From the NCBI GenBank assembly GCA_034687125.1, contig JAQGBZ010000156.1, forward strand, positions 62,001 through 126,000: 64,000 bases of DNA, in the 5' to 3' direction. The position numbers and the translations under genes are program-made. Below are positions 53,420-64,000 of the stretch, piece after piece; within the stretch, counting starts at the first letter, position 1; every line of letters starts with the position of its first letter. This stretch comes from Neelides folsomi. Its lineage: Eukaryota; Arthropoda; Collembola; Neelipleona; Neelidae. Below the pieces are notes generated by a model that ran no database searches, was not told where the DNA came from, and saw only the letters and a program-made list of their open reading frames with translations.

Positions 53420-54022
53420 ATGGCCAAAAGAAAAAGTTCTCTACCTTTGTCCATCCCACGCCGAACTTCATTCTCGTCTTTCAACGTAGGGCAAGGAATG
53501 AATTGTAAGTTTAATCCCGGGAAAATATTTGTTATAAAGATCCGGAAAATATACGAGGTCGGGATATATGATAATGTTTTGATTTTCCGATTTTTTAGCT
53601 TTTGACTCATCTCCACCAATAATGGGAGCATCATCATCCGCAATGAACATTTCTTACTCTCCTTACTATGCGAATTCACCTTCAACATTCATGACCGGTC
53701 CTTCCCGAGAGATTGGAACTCAAACACCGACTGAAAAATTGACTTTCGACTTTCCAGATTCACGACGCGGCTCACGAGACTCAAACTCAACGGATGACGA
53801 AACGGGTAAATTTTTTTGTAAAGTAACTTTAAATAACGTTTGAAGCGTAGTTAAAGTTTATTTAAAGATACAATAAAAGTAAAATACAAATTTATCTAAC
53901 TTATTTTTGTTACTTCAACAGGGGATGTGGGACGAAGTTTGAGGATGATCGGTGATGAATTGGATCGTCGTGGTTCGTCGCGAAGAAATTCTCTTATCCT
54001 CTTCCTTCGAAAATCCCTTTAA
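53420..54022 (+). CDS. Candidate BH3-only protein with BIM/BMF-like dynein-light-chain motif
   Basis: Three coding exons, 53420-53504, 53599-53805 and 53922-54022, have agreeing phases and give 130 residues. ATG 53420 is chosen because an in-frame TAA sits at 53399 and no acceptor lies between. Most of the protein looks disordered and is rich in Ser, Pro and Thr, with SP/TP sites at 33-34, 49-50, 55-56 and 71-72. Residues 69-72 are TQTP, like the DYNLL-binding motif of BIM and BMF. Residues 100-111 fit the BH3 pattern: V100, L104, I107, invariant G108-D109, L111; the run VGRSLRMIGDELDRR resembles the BAK and BAX BH3 helices closely. No BH1/BH2 motifs or further exons follow. The C-terminus (SLILFLRKSL) is only weakly hydrophobic. 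In BH3-only proteins this helix binds the groove of BCL-2 family guardians or activates BAX/BAK. The function here is inferred from motifs alone. Confidence 0.7.
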
Positions 54023-54344
54023 GGTCAAAATGTGAATTATTCGCAACAATGGCTAAAAGATCTGTTTCAATGGAACTTCGACTAGGACCCTTCTCGCTTC
54101 TAAATATCCACAAGTATAGAATGCTCATTTGTAAAATCCAATCTTCATCTTTTGGTTCTTTCTAAAATACGAAAAAAATGTTAAACTTGTTTCTTCTCTT
54201 ATAGTTGGCTTCTACCATTAAACTTCTCAAGATGTATTAGATTAAAATTAGTATTAATTAAATTAAGAATTTAAGAATTACGCTTCGAAGTGCTAATAAG
54301 GCTGGGATTATTTGTTTTAGTCCTTTCCATTCAGCCAATCGACT

Positions 54345-54350
54345 AATAAA
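54345..54350 (+). terminator. Candidate poly(A) signal of the BH3 candidate gene
   Basis: AATAAA lies about 320 bases after the stop at 54022. It is close to the minus-strand APC1 signal at 54457-54462, so the two convergent transcripts would end about 100 bases apart. Confidence 0.4.
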
Positions 54351-54456
54351 ATTGATAGTTTTAACTTCAAAGAGTTCTTCATCGCATGCATCCTTTTCCG
54401 AAAATGTTGGATGATAAGACTGTGATTCAAATATTGATCATGTTAATTATGCATAC

Positions 54457-54462
54457 TTTATT
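54457..54462 (-). terminator. Candidate poly(A) signal of APC1
   Basis: TTTATT on the plus strand is AATAAA on the minus strand, about 50 bases past the APC1 stop codon at 54513. Its position supports that stop being the real end of the transcript. Confidence 0.45.
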
Positions 54463-54512
54463 ATTTATGGTTAAAATGTAATAACTACTTATATAATTTA
54501 TAAGGTTTCGTT

Positions 54513-57500
54513 TTATATATCGCTATACAATGTAGAATCATCGGCTAGTAAAAAATTTTTATCAATGCAAATTACGTGTTCTTCTCTCCATGCCATATTT
54601 TTCATAAAACCATGATCAAACGCTCCAATTGGCTTTAAAACAAGGTTAAGAATTCCTCCACCTTCAACGATTTTTTTCAAGTGGCCTAAATCTTCAGGTA
54701 GATTGAACTCAACAGGATTGAACTCAGACTCATCCATCCAAATCTAATTTAAATAATCAAATTTATCAATAGCAATCATAATTAAAACATTAAAATCTGA
54801 AAAAATTACTCGTTTAATGAGATAGAATGGAGGGAGCAAAACAGGAGCAGGAGTTTTCCAATTTTTTCCATCATTAAATTCGATATTGAAATACAATTTT
54901 GCATTGTGAGGCATAGGTTTCGGCAGGATTAAACGAGGCTGAGTGGCCAAGACATAAAGATGCCGAAGTGCTTGTAAATGATACCTTGTAAAAAGCATGA
55001 TAATTATATTTTAGCTTTTAATAAAATGTTAATAGATTTCATTATCTTATCGTTATAATTCTTATAATAAATAATGTAAAAAATTAAGGAATAATACCTA
55101 TTGTCATTGGAATTGATTGGCCATTTGGGAAACACAGAAGCTAGAAGAACAGCAATACTCTTATCATCGTTAGATAAAGAATATCTCCCACCTCCAAGGA
55201 ACAAAATGCCAGTGGCCATTGACACACACATTTCGAATCCATAAGTATTACTTGAAGAAGTAATTTGAGTTGTTGAAATTTTTGATTGAAGATAACGGCA
55301 GAGTCTAAGGGCCGGGATATTTCCTGTTCCAGCCATTACAAGGCAGAGTGAGAGCAAAAGATTACAAACGGAAGAATCCAAAAAGTTCTTAGGAAAATAT
55401 TCAGCGACTGTTGTTTCCGATGTAAATAAATGAAGCATAGCATTGATATAATGCCATAGGGTCTTTTCAACTTGTGAATCCGAAGTGCCAGCGAAACGTA
55501 TTCCAAGGCCAAGACAATATCCACACACTATACTTGCCCATGCTTGACTAAAATTGAAAAAATTAAATTGGGTTAAATATTACCTTAAATCAATAATAAT
55601 AATTATTATGTACATGCATATTATTTGTATTTAATTTATAATCTTTAGTACTTGATGCTTTCATGATCAATTCTCAAATTGGGATCTGGTTTTCGAAGGG
55701 CTTTTTCTAACAAAGAAGTTGGCATTAAATTCTCTTCAAGCCAAACGTAATTGGGCTCGGAAACTTCTTCCATGACGAGGATAGAAGCAAGGGCACGAAG
55801 CATGAGAAGATCCGGTCTCACGCCATCAAGAAGGTGAAGTGTGCTTGGAGGTGACAACCACTTCAACACTGCTTCATTACCACCTTAATTGAATTATAAT
55901 TTCATGTAAGATTAACAGAAATATTGCGATTAAAGATAGAGTTTTGTTTTTTATAAAAAAATATTTTACTTCTGAGGTAAATCAAAGCAACTGCTATTAT
56001 GGCAGAAGGAGTTGTTACATCTACGTTTACATTATCCCCTTCTTCAATGTGACAGCATCGATATTCTTCCCAGAGTGAAGGAAGAGTTTGACCAAATTGA
56101 TTAAAGGGATCTTCTTCTTCTCCATTATTGTAATAGGTCGGTTTTGGTCCTCCAACTACAAATCTTCGTAATATTCCATCAAACCCTTCATCTTCTAAAC
56201 CAATACTTAGCCGTCCTTTGCCCAAATTGACAAACCCAAGGCCAAACCCTTTAAAATCACAAAACAAAATATAAACACTAACATATCATAAAAACTTTGT
56301 AAAAAGACATTTTTTAAATAATAATTTACCTGCACAAAGGGAGTGAGCTTCACGATCAGCAGCCATTCCACTAGCTTCAATGACATTGATATTTGATGTC
56401 GAATTGTTTGCAGTACCGCCACCGAACACGCTGAGTGGACTGTATTTTTTCGATATTTCTCCAATGAGTATTTTCCCTATATGGCTGTTATGAGTTCCCA
56501 TGAATAAAAGGCCAAGAGCACATGGGGCCACCAGTGTAGCCAAACGAGGAATTTCTAACTCTGTGGTACATGTTGGAAGCATAGCTCCTATGTGCAAACT
56601 CAAGAGCTTCCAAGTTGAAATATCACCAGTTCCTAAAAAATTAAATGAGCTTTAAAAGATTTGATTTATATAAAAAATTGCCCTAAGTTCATCTCCCATA
56701 ATAAATGAATAAACCTTTTATTGTTAATATTTACTGTATATGGAGCTTTACCTGCCAAATTAGCTGAAAGACCCAATAGCATTGCCATTGTAGTAAATGA
56801 GTTTTCTTTTGATAAATGGTCATGGCGAAGAGTTGGAGGCATTGAAGATAAAATACCATTTAAACCAAATCCAAGGACCATTCCTGCTTGTTCGGGACCA
56901 TCGGTAGTTTTAGATTTATTGTAAGCAAACCTAAATTGTATAGAATTTCCATTTTTATAAGAAAGTTAATACAATAAAAAGTGAATTTTTAACTTACCAT
57001 GCATCAGCCGGTGCATCGGTAAAATGAACTGAAAGAGCCGAAGCTACTGCATTATGAAAATTAGGCCAAGAAGTGAAACTGACTGGTAGTTCAGAATCAT
57101 TCAGTTCAACTGAAGTTCCTTTAATCACACATTTACCAGAAAGGCATAATCTGAAAATGATAAATTCAGTTTTAAGTTGATAATGTTATTAATTATATGG
57201 GAAAAGTCTGATACTAATAATACTTAAAACATTTTTTAAAGTTAAGTCCACCTCGGAATGGTTATAATGCTTGTAAGGTTCGCATAATTCTTTTCTTCAG
57301 TTCTAAGGGTGAAAGCGGCTCGTCCAACAGAAGCAGCAAAACTTATTTGAATAAGTTGTAAAAGATGCTTCTCTTGTTCTTCTACGTATTCATGGTCAGA
57401 CATCTCCGATCTTTGCTCCACATCAACGTTAATTGGAGAAGAAGAATCAAGAACTCTGCAAACTTCCTCAAGTCTCCGATCCTCAGAAAATACTTGCTAT

Positions 57501-60500
57501 AAAATAATAATGAAATAATATATAATTATTTAATTTTGATTTATAGCTATAAAGAAAAACAATCACAAGTAACAAATACTAGAATACAACTTATATTTAT
57601 TTATGATATGGGTTTTATTTCGCAAAATAGAACACACCATGTTTAAGACAGGATTGACCCATGAAGCTTCTTCAGAATACAAATCATTTTTCTTATATGG
57701 AGAAAAAACTTCAAATATTTTATCCTTCATGATGCTATTTGCAGCATTTTCTCCACTTAAGTAATCGGTCCTTCCTACAGCGCTTATCACACATTCAGGC
57801 CAATCAAAACGAACATTGCTCCTGTTTCGATGAAAGACATCAGTTATGAGAATTTCAAGCATCGGAATGAATTTTTCTTCTTTTTCATTCATTCGAGCCA
57901 ACTTTTCTAACGATTTTATGTTGTCTGGATCATTGAGAAGAATTTGCATGACTTCTGGTAAAGTTTGAAATTCCATCAATTCGGTCGCATTTTCACATAA
58001 TATCATGTTTTTGAATCTGGAAAATATTGATGGAGCTTTCTCATATATCTAAAACAAATAATAGTATGTTACATTATATATTTTCAATTTGTACAATTCA
58101 CACAATTGTTATAATATCGATTAAATGAAATGAAATAAAACAATTTTGTTTACCAATTTATCCGAAATGCAATTTTTAAGTTCATTTTGCAGAATTTCCA
58201 ATCTCTCAATATCAAACACTTTGGAGTAGTATATTTTATTAGCCTATTTAATGAAAACAGTATTAAAATCACAAGTCGTATTCGCTTATTTGCAAAACTT
58301 TGAATTGGCATAAAATGTAAGAGCTGAATCAAACCTCTCTGAGGATGTCAATTTCTTTGATGATTTTTGTTCCAAGGGATTGAATTGAATCAAAAGGTTC
58401 TATCATCAAAACTGTTTTGAGTGATTGAACAAAATCTTCCCATTCTGTTGTTGAGTCTGGAGTTCCAGCTTTGGTATAATTTATTATAATGGAAGTAAGC
58501 TGCTTGCTCGTAACATTTCCTTTTAGTGAATCAATGCAAGTCGCAACTAGATTATTTTCTCTATAATTTCGTAACTCTAGTTTAACTAATTTCTTTGAAT
58601 TGTCCTTCATTTCACAAATTATTGTATCTCCGTATAAAATGTTACTCACGGATACAACTTTATTCGTCCCGAGATCATAAGAAACAAACTGAGCTGAAAG
58701 AATATTAAAATTATCGTCGAGCCAAGCTATCTTAAGTTGGCCAGTAGTTTCTAAAATGACCACAAACGGATATTTTTCTGAGTCTGGCCCAGTTGGGCAA
58801 CAGAAATCTTCAACGTTTTTAATTGCATAATGATTAAGTATCGTTCCAGATCCAAGATCTACGCCGTGTAAATACAAATTGTTTTTAATGAGAGACCAGA
58901 GTCCGATTTTGTTTCGTTTTACTCCTTCGAATTTAACTTCATACATTGATAAAATGAATTTTCTTGGAGGCTCCCAATATCCCTTTGCCAGGTTTACAAT
59001 AAGTATCGTATTCAATGCGAGTTCTACATCATCGTAGACGCAGACATGGGGAGGATAAAATCCATGTGCAAGACCAGGATTTACAGAATCGCTGAAGTCG
59101 AAAGTTGGCCAATAGTATGTTTGATTTCCTTCTCTAAATAAACAAATAAAATAAATAATAAAAAGAATTTAGGTATGTAAATAGTATTTATAAACTCTAA
59201 TTAGCATTTAAATTTCACTAACTTGTTGACTTTCATTGCGGATTTTTGAGCAGAATATCTATTGAATGGAAGAAACATATTCGAAGTGTCTGCATTTAAA
59301 AGTTCTTGATTCGAATACAACGATGCGTTTAATGTTGTACTGTCTGTTATATCTTTCTTTGCGAGTTTAACTAATTTCCTCAATATTATTTTATTGTCGA
59401 CAAAGTTCCAAAAGACACAGAGATCGCTCTCGCACCAAAGCAAAGTTTCTCCTTCACTTTCATATTCTCGATAATCTAAATAGATTTATATATTATGTAA
59501 TTTTATTTAATCAAATGAAATTGATATTTTATACATGTAAATACATACAAAGTAAATATTTGTAATATAAAATATTATTTTACCAGGAAAAGATTTTAGC
59601 CAAATTCGACTAATTTGCTTTACAGGGTTTGTCAAAACATAAATTCCCTTTGTGTAATGTTTTCCATCAATTTTTAATTTACTTCTGATTGGAATAACAA
59701 TCATTCCAAAACAGCATGGTATAATCTCTTTTATTTGAAAATCCGGCATATACGCAACATGATTTTCGCTGCTATCTTCTGAGTATAAAGTAATTCCACC
59801 TTTCTCAGCCAAGCAGATATAAGCTTCTAAATAAAAACAAAATAATAATATATAATTAATAATAATATCCAATCCATATTATACATATGTGACACTGTTG
59901 AATGTTTAAATCTTATAAATATCGTACAATCCATTAGATTGACATCACAAAAAGAAAAAATTATCAAAATACCTTTTGTCGAAGAATCAGAATCTTTATT
60001 GAAATATGCTTTGATTGCACTCCTGATTCCAATTCCGGTCCCATATGATGTTTGTGGTCTGTAAAGTGCTTTGAGCTTCGATTGCCCTCCGAGAGGTCCA
60101 ACCGAAAGAAGGCAAACACCTTTTGAAACAAAAAGTTCTTCTAATTCACCACGCAATCCATTCAAAATTGGTAAATGCTGAATCGTTTCTGTGAAATCGG
60201 AATCTTGTGGAGGATCCAGTCCAGTACGAACTGGATAATTTTGCCCGTACTTTACTACTTTGGATTCTCCCAAAGTTAGGGCGATAGCAAGATTTGGCCA
60301 TTCATTGCATAACTCTTGAGGATACCACGGAGTATTTTTTTGAACTTGTAAGCCAAATGGTGTTACAACCTAATTTTTTATAATCAAACAAACATAGGAT
60401 AAGTACCATAAAAATATCATTTTTCGCATGTATTCAGCGGTTAAATTTTAAGGTTTTATATAATTAATTTACTTACTGACGCTTTTATTGATAAAATTTC

Positions 60501-60509
60501 AGAACCCAT
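54513..60509 (-). CDS. ANAPC1: Anaphase-promoting complex subunit 1 (APC1), C-terminally short
   Basis: Sixteen coding exons read right to left: 60509-60477, 60369-59973, 59826-59584, 59475-59223, 59133-58335, 58243-58154, 58048-57638, 57496-57252, 57150-56998, 56930-56752, 56632-56330, 56248-55970, 55883-55652, 55547-55098, 54984-54810, 54743-54513. Phases agree and give 1490 residues, against 1944 in human. The N-terminal half is the divergent beta-propeller-like part. From about 820 to 1355 come the PC (proteasome/cyclosome) repeats: TSWPNFHNAVA, GMVLGFGLNG, LHIGAMLPT, GLGFVNLGKG, EGDNVNVDVTTPSA, GIRFAG, FLGGGRYSLS, then YHLQALRHLYVLA. APC1 is the largest scaffold of the APC/C ubiquitin ligase, linking the TPR lobe to the catalytic module that destroys cyclin B and securin. 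The protein stops soon after the segment equivalent to human LHLLKQIKVKGPRYW, lacking about 200 family residues at the end. Confidence 0.93.
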
Positions 60510-61589
60510 TTCAATCGCCACTTTCCAACTAATTAGAAGGTCTATAATAAACCGATGTTGATGCACATATTAGCTAAAACGAATTTATCATCATAAATTA
60601 ATGGCTTTACTGAGATAATAATATGTGTTTTTTTATTTTAACATTTAATTTCTTTCTATTAATGACAATATTGTTACCGATAAATTGAGCTTTGTTGAGC
60701 CTGCAGCCTGCAACCCAATACTTCAGCTAGGTCTCCAAACTCCAATGTGCGCCTTGGGTTTTGAAGACGTCAAAGAGACAGTCTAACAGGTGAAAAGATC
60801 ATGATCGAGAGTCAAGAGTGTCACTGACACTACATCAGAAAGAAAACCGGAATTTCGGAATATTTATTATTTAGGAATCGGCAGGACAGGGAGTTTTATT
60901 CCCGCTCTTCATTCATCATTGCAAAGAGCAGTACAATGCAATTGCAAGAGCATAAGAGCAAGCTATAAAGACTATGTGAATAGGTGAAAGTTGCGAACCA
61001 GATGGGATATTCAAATACCGCTGAGTGAGCTGAAGTATCAACAAATTACAAACCTAAATAAAATTAACAAAATATTGATGAATCGACGCTAAAAATATAA
61101 AAGGTATGATATTTAATATTAATTTTTTGATATATTAAATATTTTACATGCAGTTTTATGATAATTAAGCACTTGTAACTCGAAATTAGTTAAAAACAAT
61201 ATTATATTCGATTTAATTCACATTTTAATAAAGCAATTATTATTGTAGACATCAATTAAATACAATTAAGTATCTACAAAATCGACTGTCTTTTATTCGC
61301 TGCTCTCAACCTTAAGAAAATCCAACTGATGTGAATTAGCTAATAAATTTTCTTAAATTATAACATAACACATTCACAATTAAGGTAAAATATCCCAAAA
61401 CATAATTATTAAATAAAATCTCAACCGCATTAGTTCATCGCATAGATTAATTAAACGTACACAAGCATCTTTGTATTATTTATATTTTTTATATATCGAT
61501 GTATTGAGACATCCAAATAATCCAATATTTCGATTGGATTTTACCTTATAAGCTATAAAATCTAATTAAAATACAAAATTTAAAATGTT
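60510..61589. other. Gap between APC1 and the SLC46 carrier
   Basis: Both neighbours are on the minus strand, so this 1.1-kb gap holds the SLC46-like 3' untranslated region and, nearer 60510-61050, the APC1 leader and promoter. The part at 60690-61050 is richer in G and C than the rest. A possible 3' splice site lies about 19 bases upstream of the APC1 start codon. No coding sequence is visible. Confidence 0.5.
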
Positions 61590-63957
61590 TTAGGATAGGC
61601 TCGTTCTTCTGTAATCAGCATCAATTGCGTTAGAGCCTGTTCCAAGTAAAGCTGTCAAATCGTTCCCGTCGAAGCTCACGATTTTCAATTTGGAGGCCCA
61701 GAACAATACACTGGTAAGGGACAACAATTGCATTCAATAAGTTAATATGATCGATAATACATATATTCGTTAAATATATAATTATGAGTATTACCTAAAA
61801 ATTAAAAAAATTAAAAGACAAATTCCAAGAGAAAGATAATATATCGCTGCTGGTTCATAAGTGAGCGTATAAGAGTATACTAGAGAATAGAGAGGAACAG
61901 CCATCAAGGGAACCAGCGCTTCAATGCATCCAAGAAATGCGAATACTTTTCCTGTGGTAAATATTTAAAGGAATTTATTCCAAAAAGTATTTATGTTTAT
62001 GATCAATTAACCAATTATTGGTTTATATTATCAGTTTATATTTAGTATTTAAGATATAAATTACCTCTTTCATCTCGAAGAACACATTTAGAAGCCAAAG
62101 ATCTTGCTGATAAAGGTCCAATAATCCCAACAATATCAATGACCGAGCCTGAAAAAATACATTGGTATAATCAATTGTTTTAAATCGAAATTGTAGTCAA
62201 ATTCTTATTGAAATATCCACATGGCTTTTATATTTGTAGTTATTGTGTATTATACTCTTATTTACCAAAAAATAAGTATTTTGAAGAAGGAGAAAGTGCA
62301 ATGCAAAGTCTCGACATTGCCTATTAAAAATAAGATCAAATGCAACTATGAAGTCTATACTAAATATTACATAGTACTATACATGAGTAATAAAGGTAAA
62401 TATGAATAAATAATTGTAGTACTAAATTCTATTAAAATTTACCCTTCCGAATGCGGCTATTGCTCCCGATAGCTGATCACTTAACTTAAAGACTTTACTA
62501 ATTATGGGCAAGATTACAGTCAAGCCACAAACAATCATTAAGCCCTCAAATATTGTCCAGTAACTGAATTGTTTTTCTCTCCACTGGAATTTGTTCCTTG
62601 TAAAAAGATACTTCATGCTCATCTCTCCTATAAAACAAGATATTATAATAGTTAGTATAACTTTTATTTATAGTTAATACAAAGATAATATTATAATTTT
62701 ACCATGAAACACTGTTCCATATAGAAGCATAATAACTCCTAACATAATAAGACAAGTTCTTGTATGGTTAGGCCTTTTCTTAATGATTGATTTCATGGAT
62801 CCCACAACAAACTCAATCACTCCAGTTTTGTTCTCTTCGATAACCGAGATGCTACCAGACTCTTCATTGTCGTTCTCTTTTTTGAGTTCTTTGTTATTGT
62901 TGTCGCTATTTCGATACGATCCTTCGTTTTCACTGAAGAATCGAGCTCTCTCAAGGGTTCCATATCCTGATTGCTTCACAAAATATTGAGGCGGACGTGG
63001 TTGAGGCACTTCTGGCAAAATAAACGTGGTGTATAAAACAGCTATCAAGTGAAATGTGAGGCTTGTGCTAAAGACGCACAGATATCCACCTTGCTCGAAC
63101 AAATATGCCCCTAAAAAGTATCCAATGGGAGAACCTAAAGGAAAAGAAAAAAATCAATTTTTAAAACTTATAATTATAACTTACATAATATGTAGTAAGC
63201 AAAAATTATATGATATAATTGATCAGTCCAGGTTGCTGTAAATAAGTAATTGTTACCTAATTGCCAAAATGCTTCAGCTACTCCAAGTCTCCAAGTCCTA
63301 CTTCTTGGCACACTTGAATCAGCAATGTAGCTAAAAAAGACCAATTAAATTGCAATGAGTATTAAGGATTTTTAAGATATGGAAAGTAATCCAAATAAAT
63401 GTGAGAAACATTTACCAAAAACTGCTCATGTGGAATACTGCATTAGAACCTCCAAGACTTTGAGGAAGAGCACATGTTAAGAGAAGAATCAATGGAGGCC
63501 AATTCATAAAATAAGCGTTTAGTAGAAGTCCACAAGATCTAAAAAACTTTCCTAACAGCGAAATCAAAAGTGGGGGTTTTCTTCTTCGGTTGGCGTCACT
63601 CCAAACTCCAAGGAAAAGGACTAAAATGACAGACAGGGAATTCTCAACTAACGAATTGTATAGGAGAAAGTTTGACGATGAAGTCTATAATGAATATCAG
63701 TTTAATCAATTTAGTAATGTGCATTATAACAATTGGTTCAGGTATAGTAATTAAGTTTTTTAAAGAATTTTGATAGGAAAGATTAATTATGTAAATCGTA
63801 AATCTGACTCAGGAGTTTATTGAGATTCTTGACGTCGAGTTCATACCTGAATTTTTTGCATTATTCGAGTATCTTCTTCCGTCATATTCCCCACATCTTT
63901 CTCTTTTGCAAACCTGTCACACAATTCGTCACCGTATTTCAAGTCGGTCCGGCATAT
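61590..63957 (-). CDS. SLC46-family (proton-coupled folate transporter-like) carrier, 5' partial
   Basis: Nine coding exons read right to left: 63957-63847, 63684-63416, 63330-63257, 63134-62703, 62627-62443, 62320-62266, 62148-62065, 61951-61795, 61710-61590. They keep one frame for 495 residues; the N-terminus with the first membrane helix lies beyond the right edge. It is a major-facilitator protein. GVWSDANRRRKPP matches the loop motif after helix 2 in SLC46 carriers, followed by GSPIGYFLG, a long polar loop, YLFTRNKFQW, KLSDQLSGAIAAFGR, VIDIVGIIGPLSARSLASK, GKVFAFLGCIEALVPL and a hydrophobic last helix. SLC46A1 takes up folates with protons; SLC46A2/A3 and insect relatives move other solutes, including bacterial muropeptides, so the substrate here cannot be stated. 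The 55-base exon at 62266-62320 is required to keep phase. The loop between the two halves carries an extra Asn/Glu/Lys-rich stretch. Confidence 0.9.
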
Positions 63958-64000
63958 CTAAAACGTTCATTTTGATTTACTATACATTTTAAAATTGTGT
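63958..64000 (-). other. Start of an intron of the SLC46-like gene
   Basis: The CT at 63958-63959 is the minus-strand AG acceptor before the first exon in the window. The remaining bases are pyrimidine-poor intron sequence running off the edge. Confidence 0.7.

Noticed and set aside
53420-54022. Multidomain BAX/BAK-like protein instead of BH3-only
   Set aside because: A stop follows 19 residues after the BH3 core, no good donor lies before it, and no BH1/BH2 pattern (NWGR or similar) is seen downstream or upstream.

Overview
The window is nuclear DNA from an animal, most likely an arthropod. All genes are conserved metazoan families split by GT-AG introns. The DNA is AT-rich, and SGT1 starts directly at its CS domain, as in insects. 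A crustacean such as a copepod is my best guess, but nothing in the sequence proves it. I rebuilt every gene by choosing splice sites whose codon phases agree across all junctions and whose joined protein matches the family end to end. These are reading-frame models made without transcript data.

Layout. Positions 1-15324 hold no gene I can support and probably lie in an upstream intron of the next gene. Positions 15325-32299 (+) carry ASPP (apoptosis-stimulating protein of p53 / PP1 regulatory subunit 13), 12 exons spread over very long introns; its N-terminal ubiquitin-like exons lie upstream or were missed. After an AT-rich gap with a strong hairpin (34066-34140) comes a compact block: symplekin (34510-41022, -), V-ATPase subunit D (41663-42787, -), SGT1 (43357-44316, +, divergent from the V-ATPase gene), the ABC transporter ABCC10/MRP7 (45121-51597, +), a small gene at 53420-54022 (+), APC1/ANAPC1 (54513-60509, -), and a proton-coupled-folate-transporter-like SLC46 carrier (61590-63957, -, 5' end outside the window).

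The most interesting item is the three-exon gene at 53420-54022. It encodes a predicted 130-residue, Ser/Pro-rich protein with a textbook BH3 motif (residues 100-111, core L-x-x-I-G-D-E-L) and, about 30 residues upstream, a T-Q-T-P sequence like the dynein-light-chain motif of vertebrate BIM and BMF. That pair of motifs in that order makes it a candidate arthropod BIM/BMF-type BH3-only death ligand, a class that has been hard to find in arthropods.

The genes are not an operon or pathway cluster: they serve mRNA 3'-end processing (symplekin), proton pumping (V-ATPase D), HSP90 co-chaperoning (SGT1), export (ABCC10), cell-cycle proteolysis (APC1), uptake (SLC46) and apoptosis/polarity signalling (ASPP, the BH3 candidate). 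Other points to check are a cluster of four SUMO-consensus sites in the symplekin tail, an APC1 that ends about 200 residues early compared with human, and 3' splice sites one base before the start codons of SGT1 and ABCC10.
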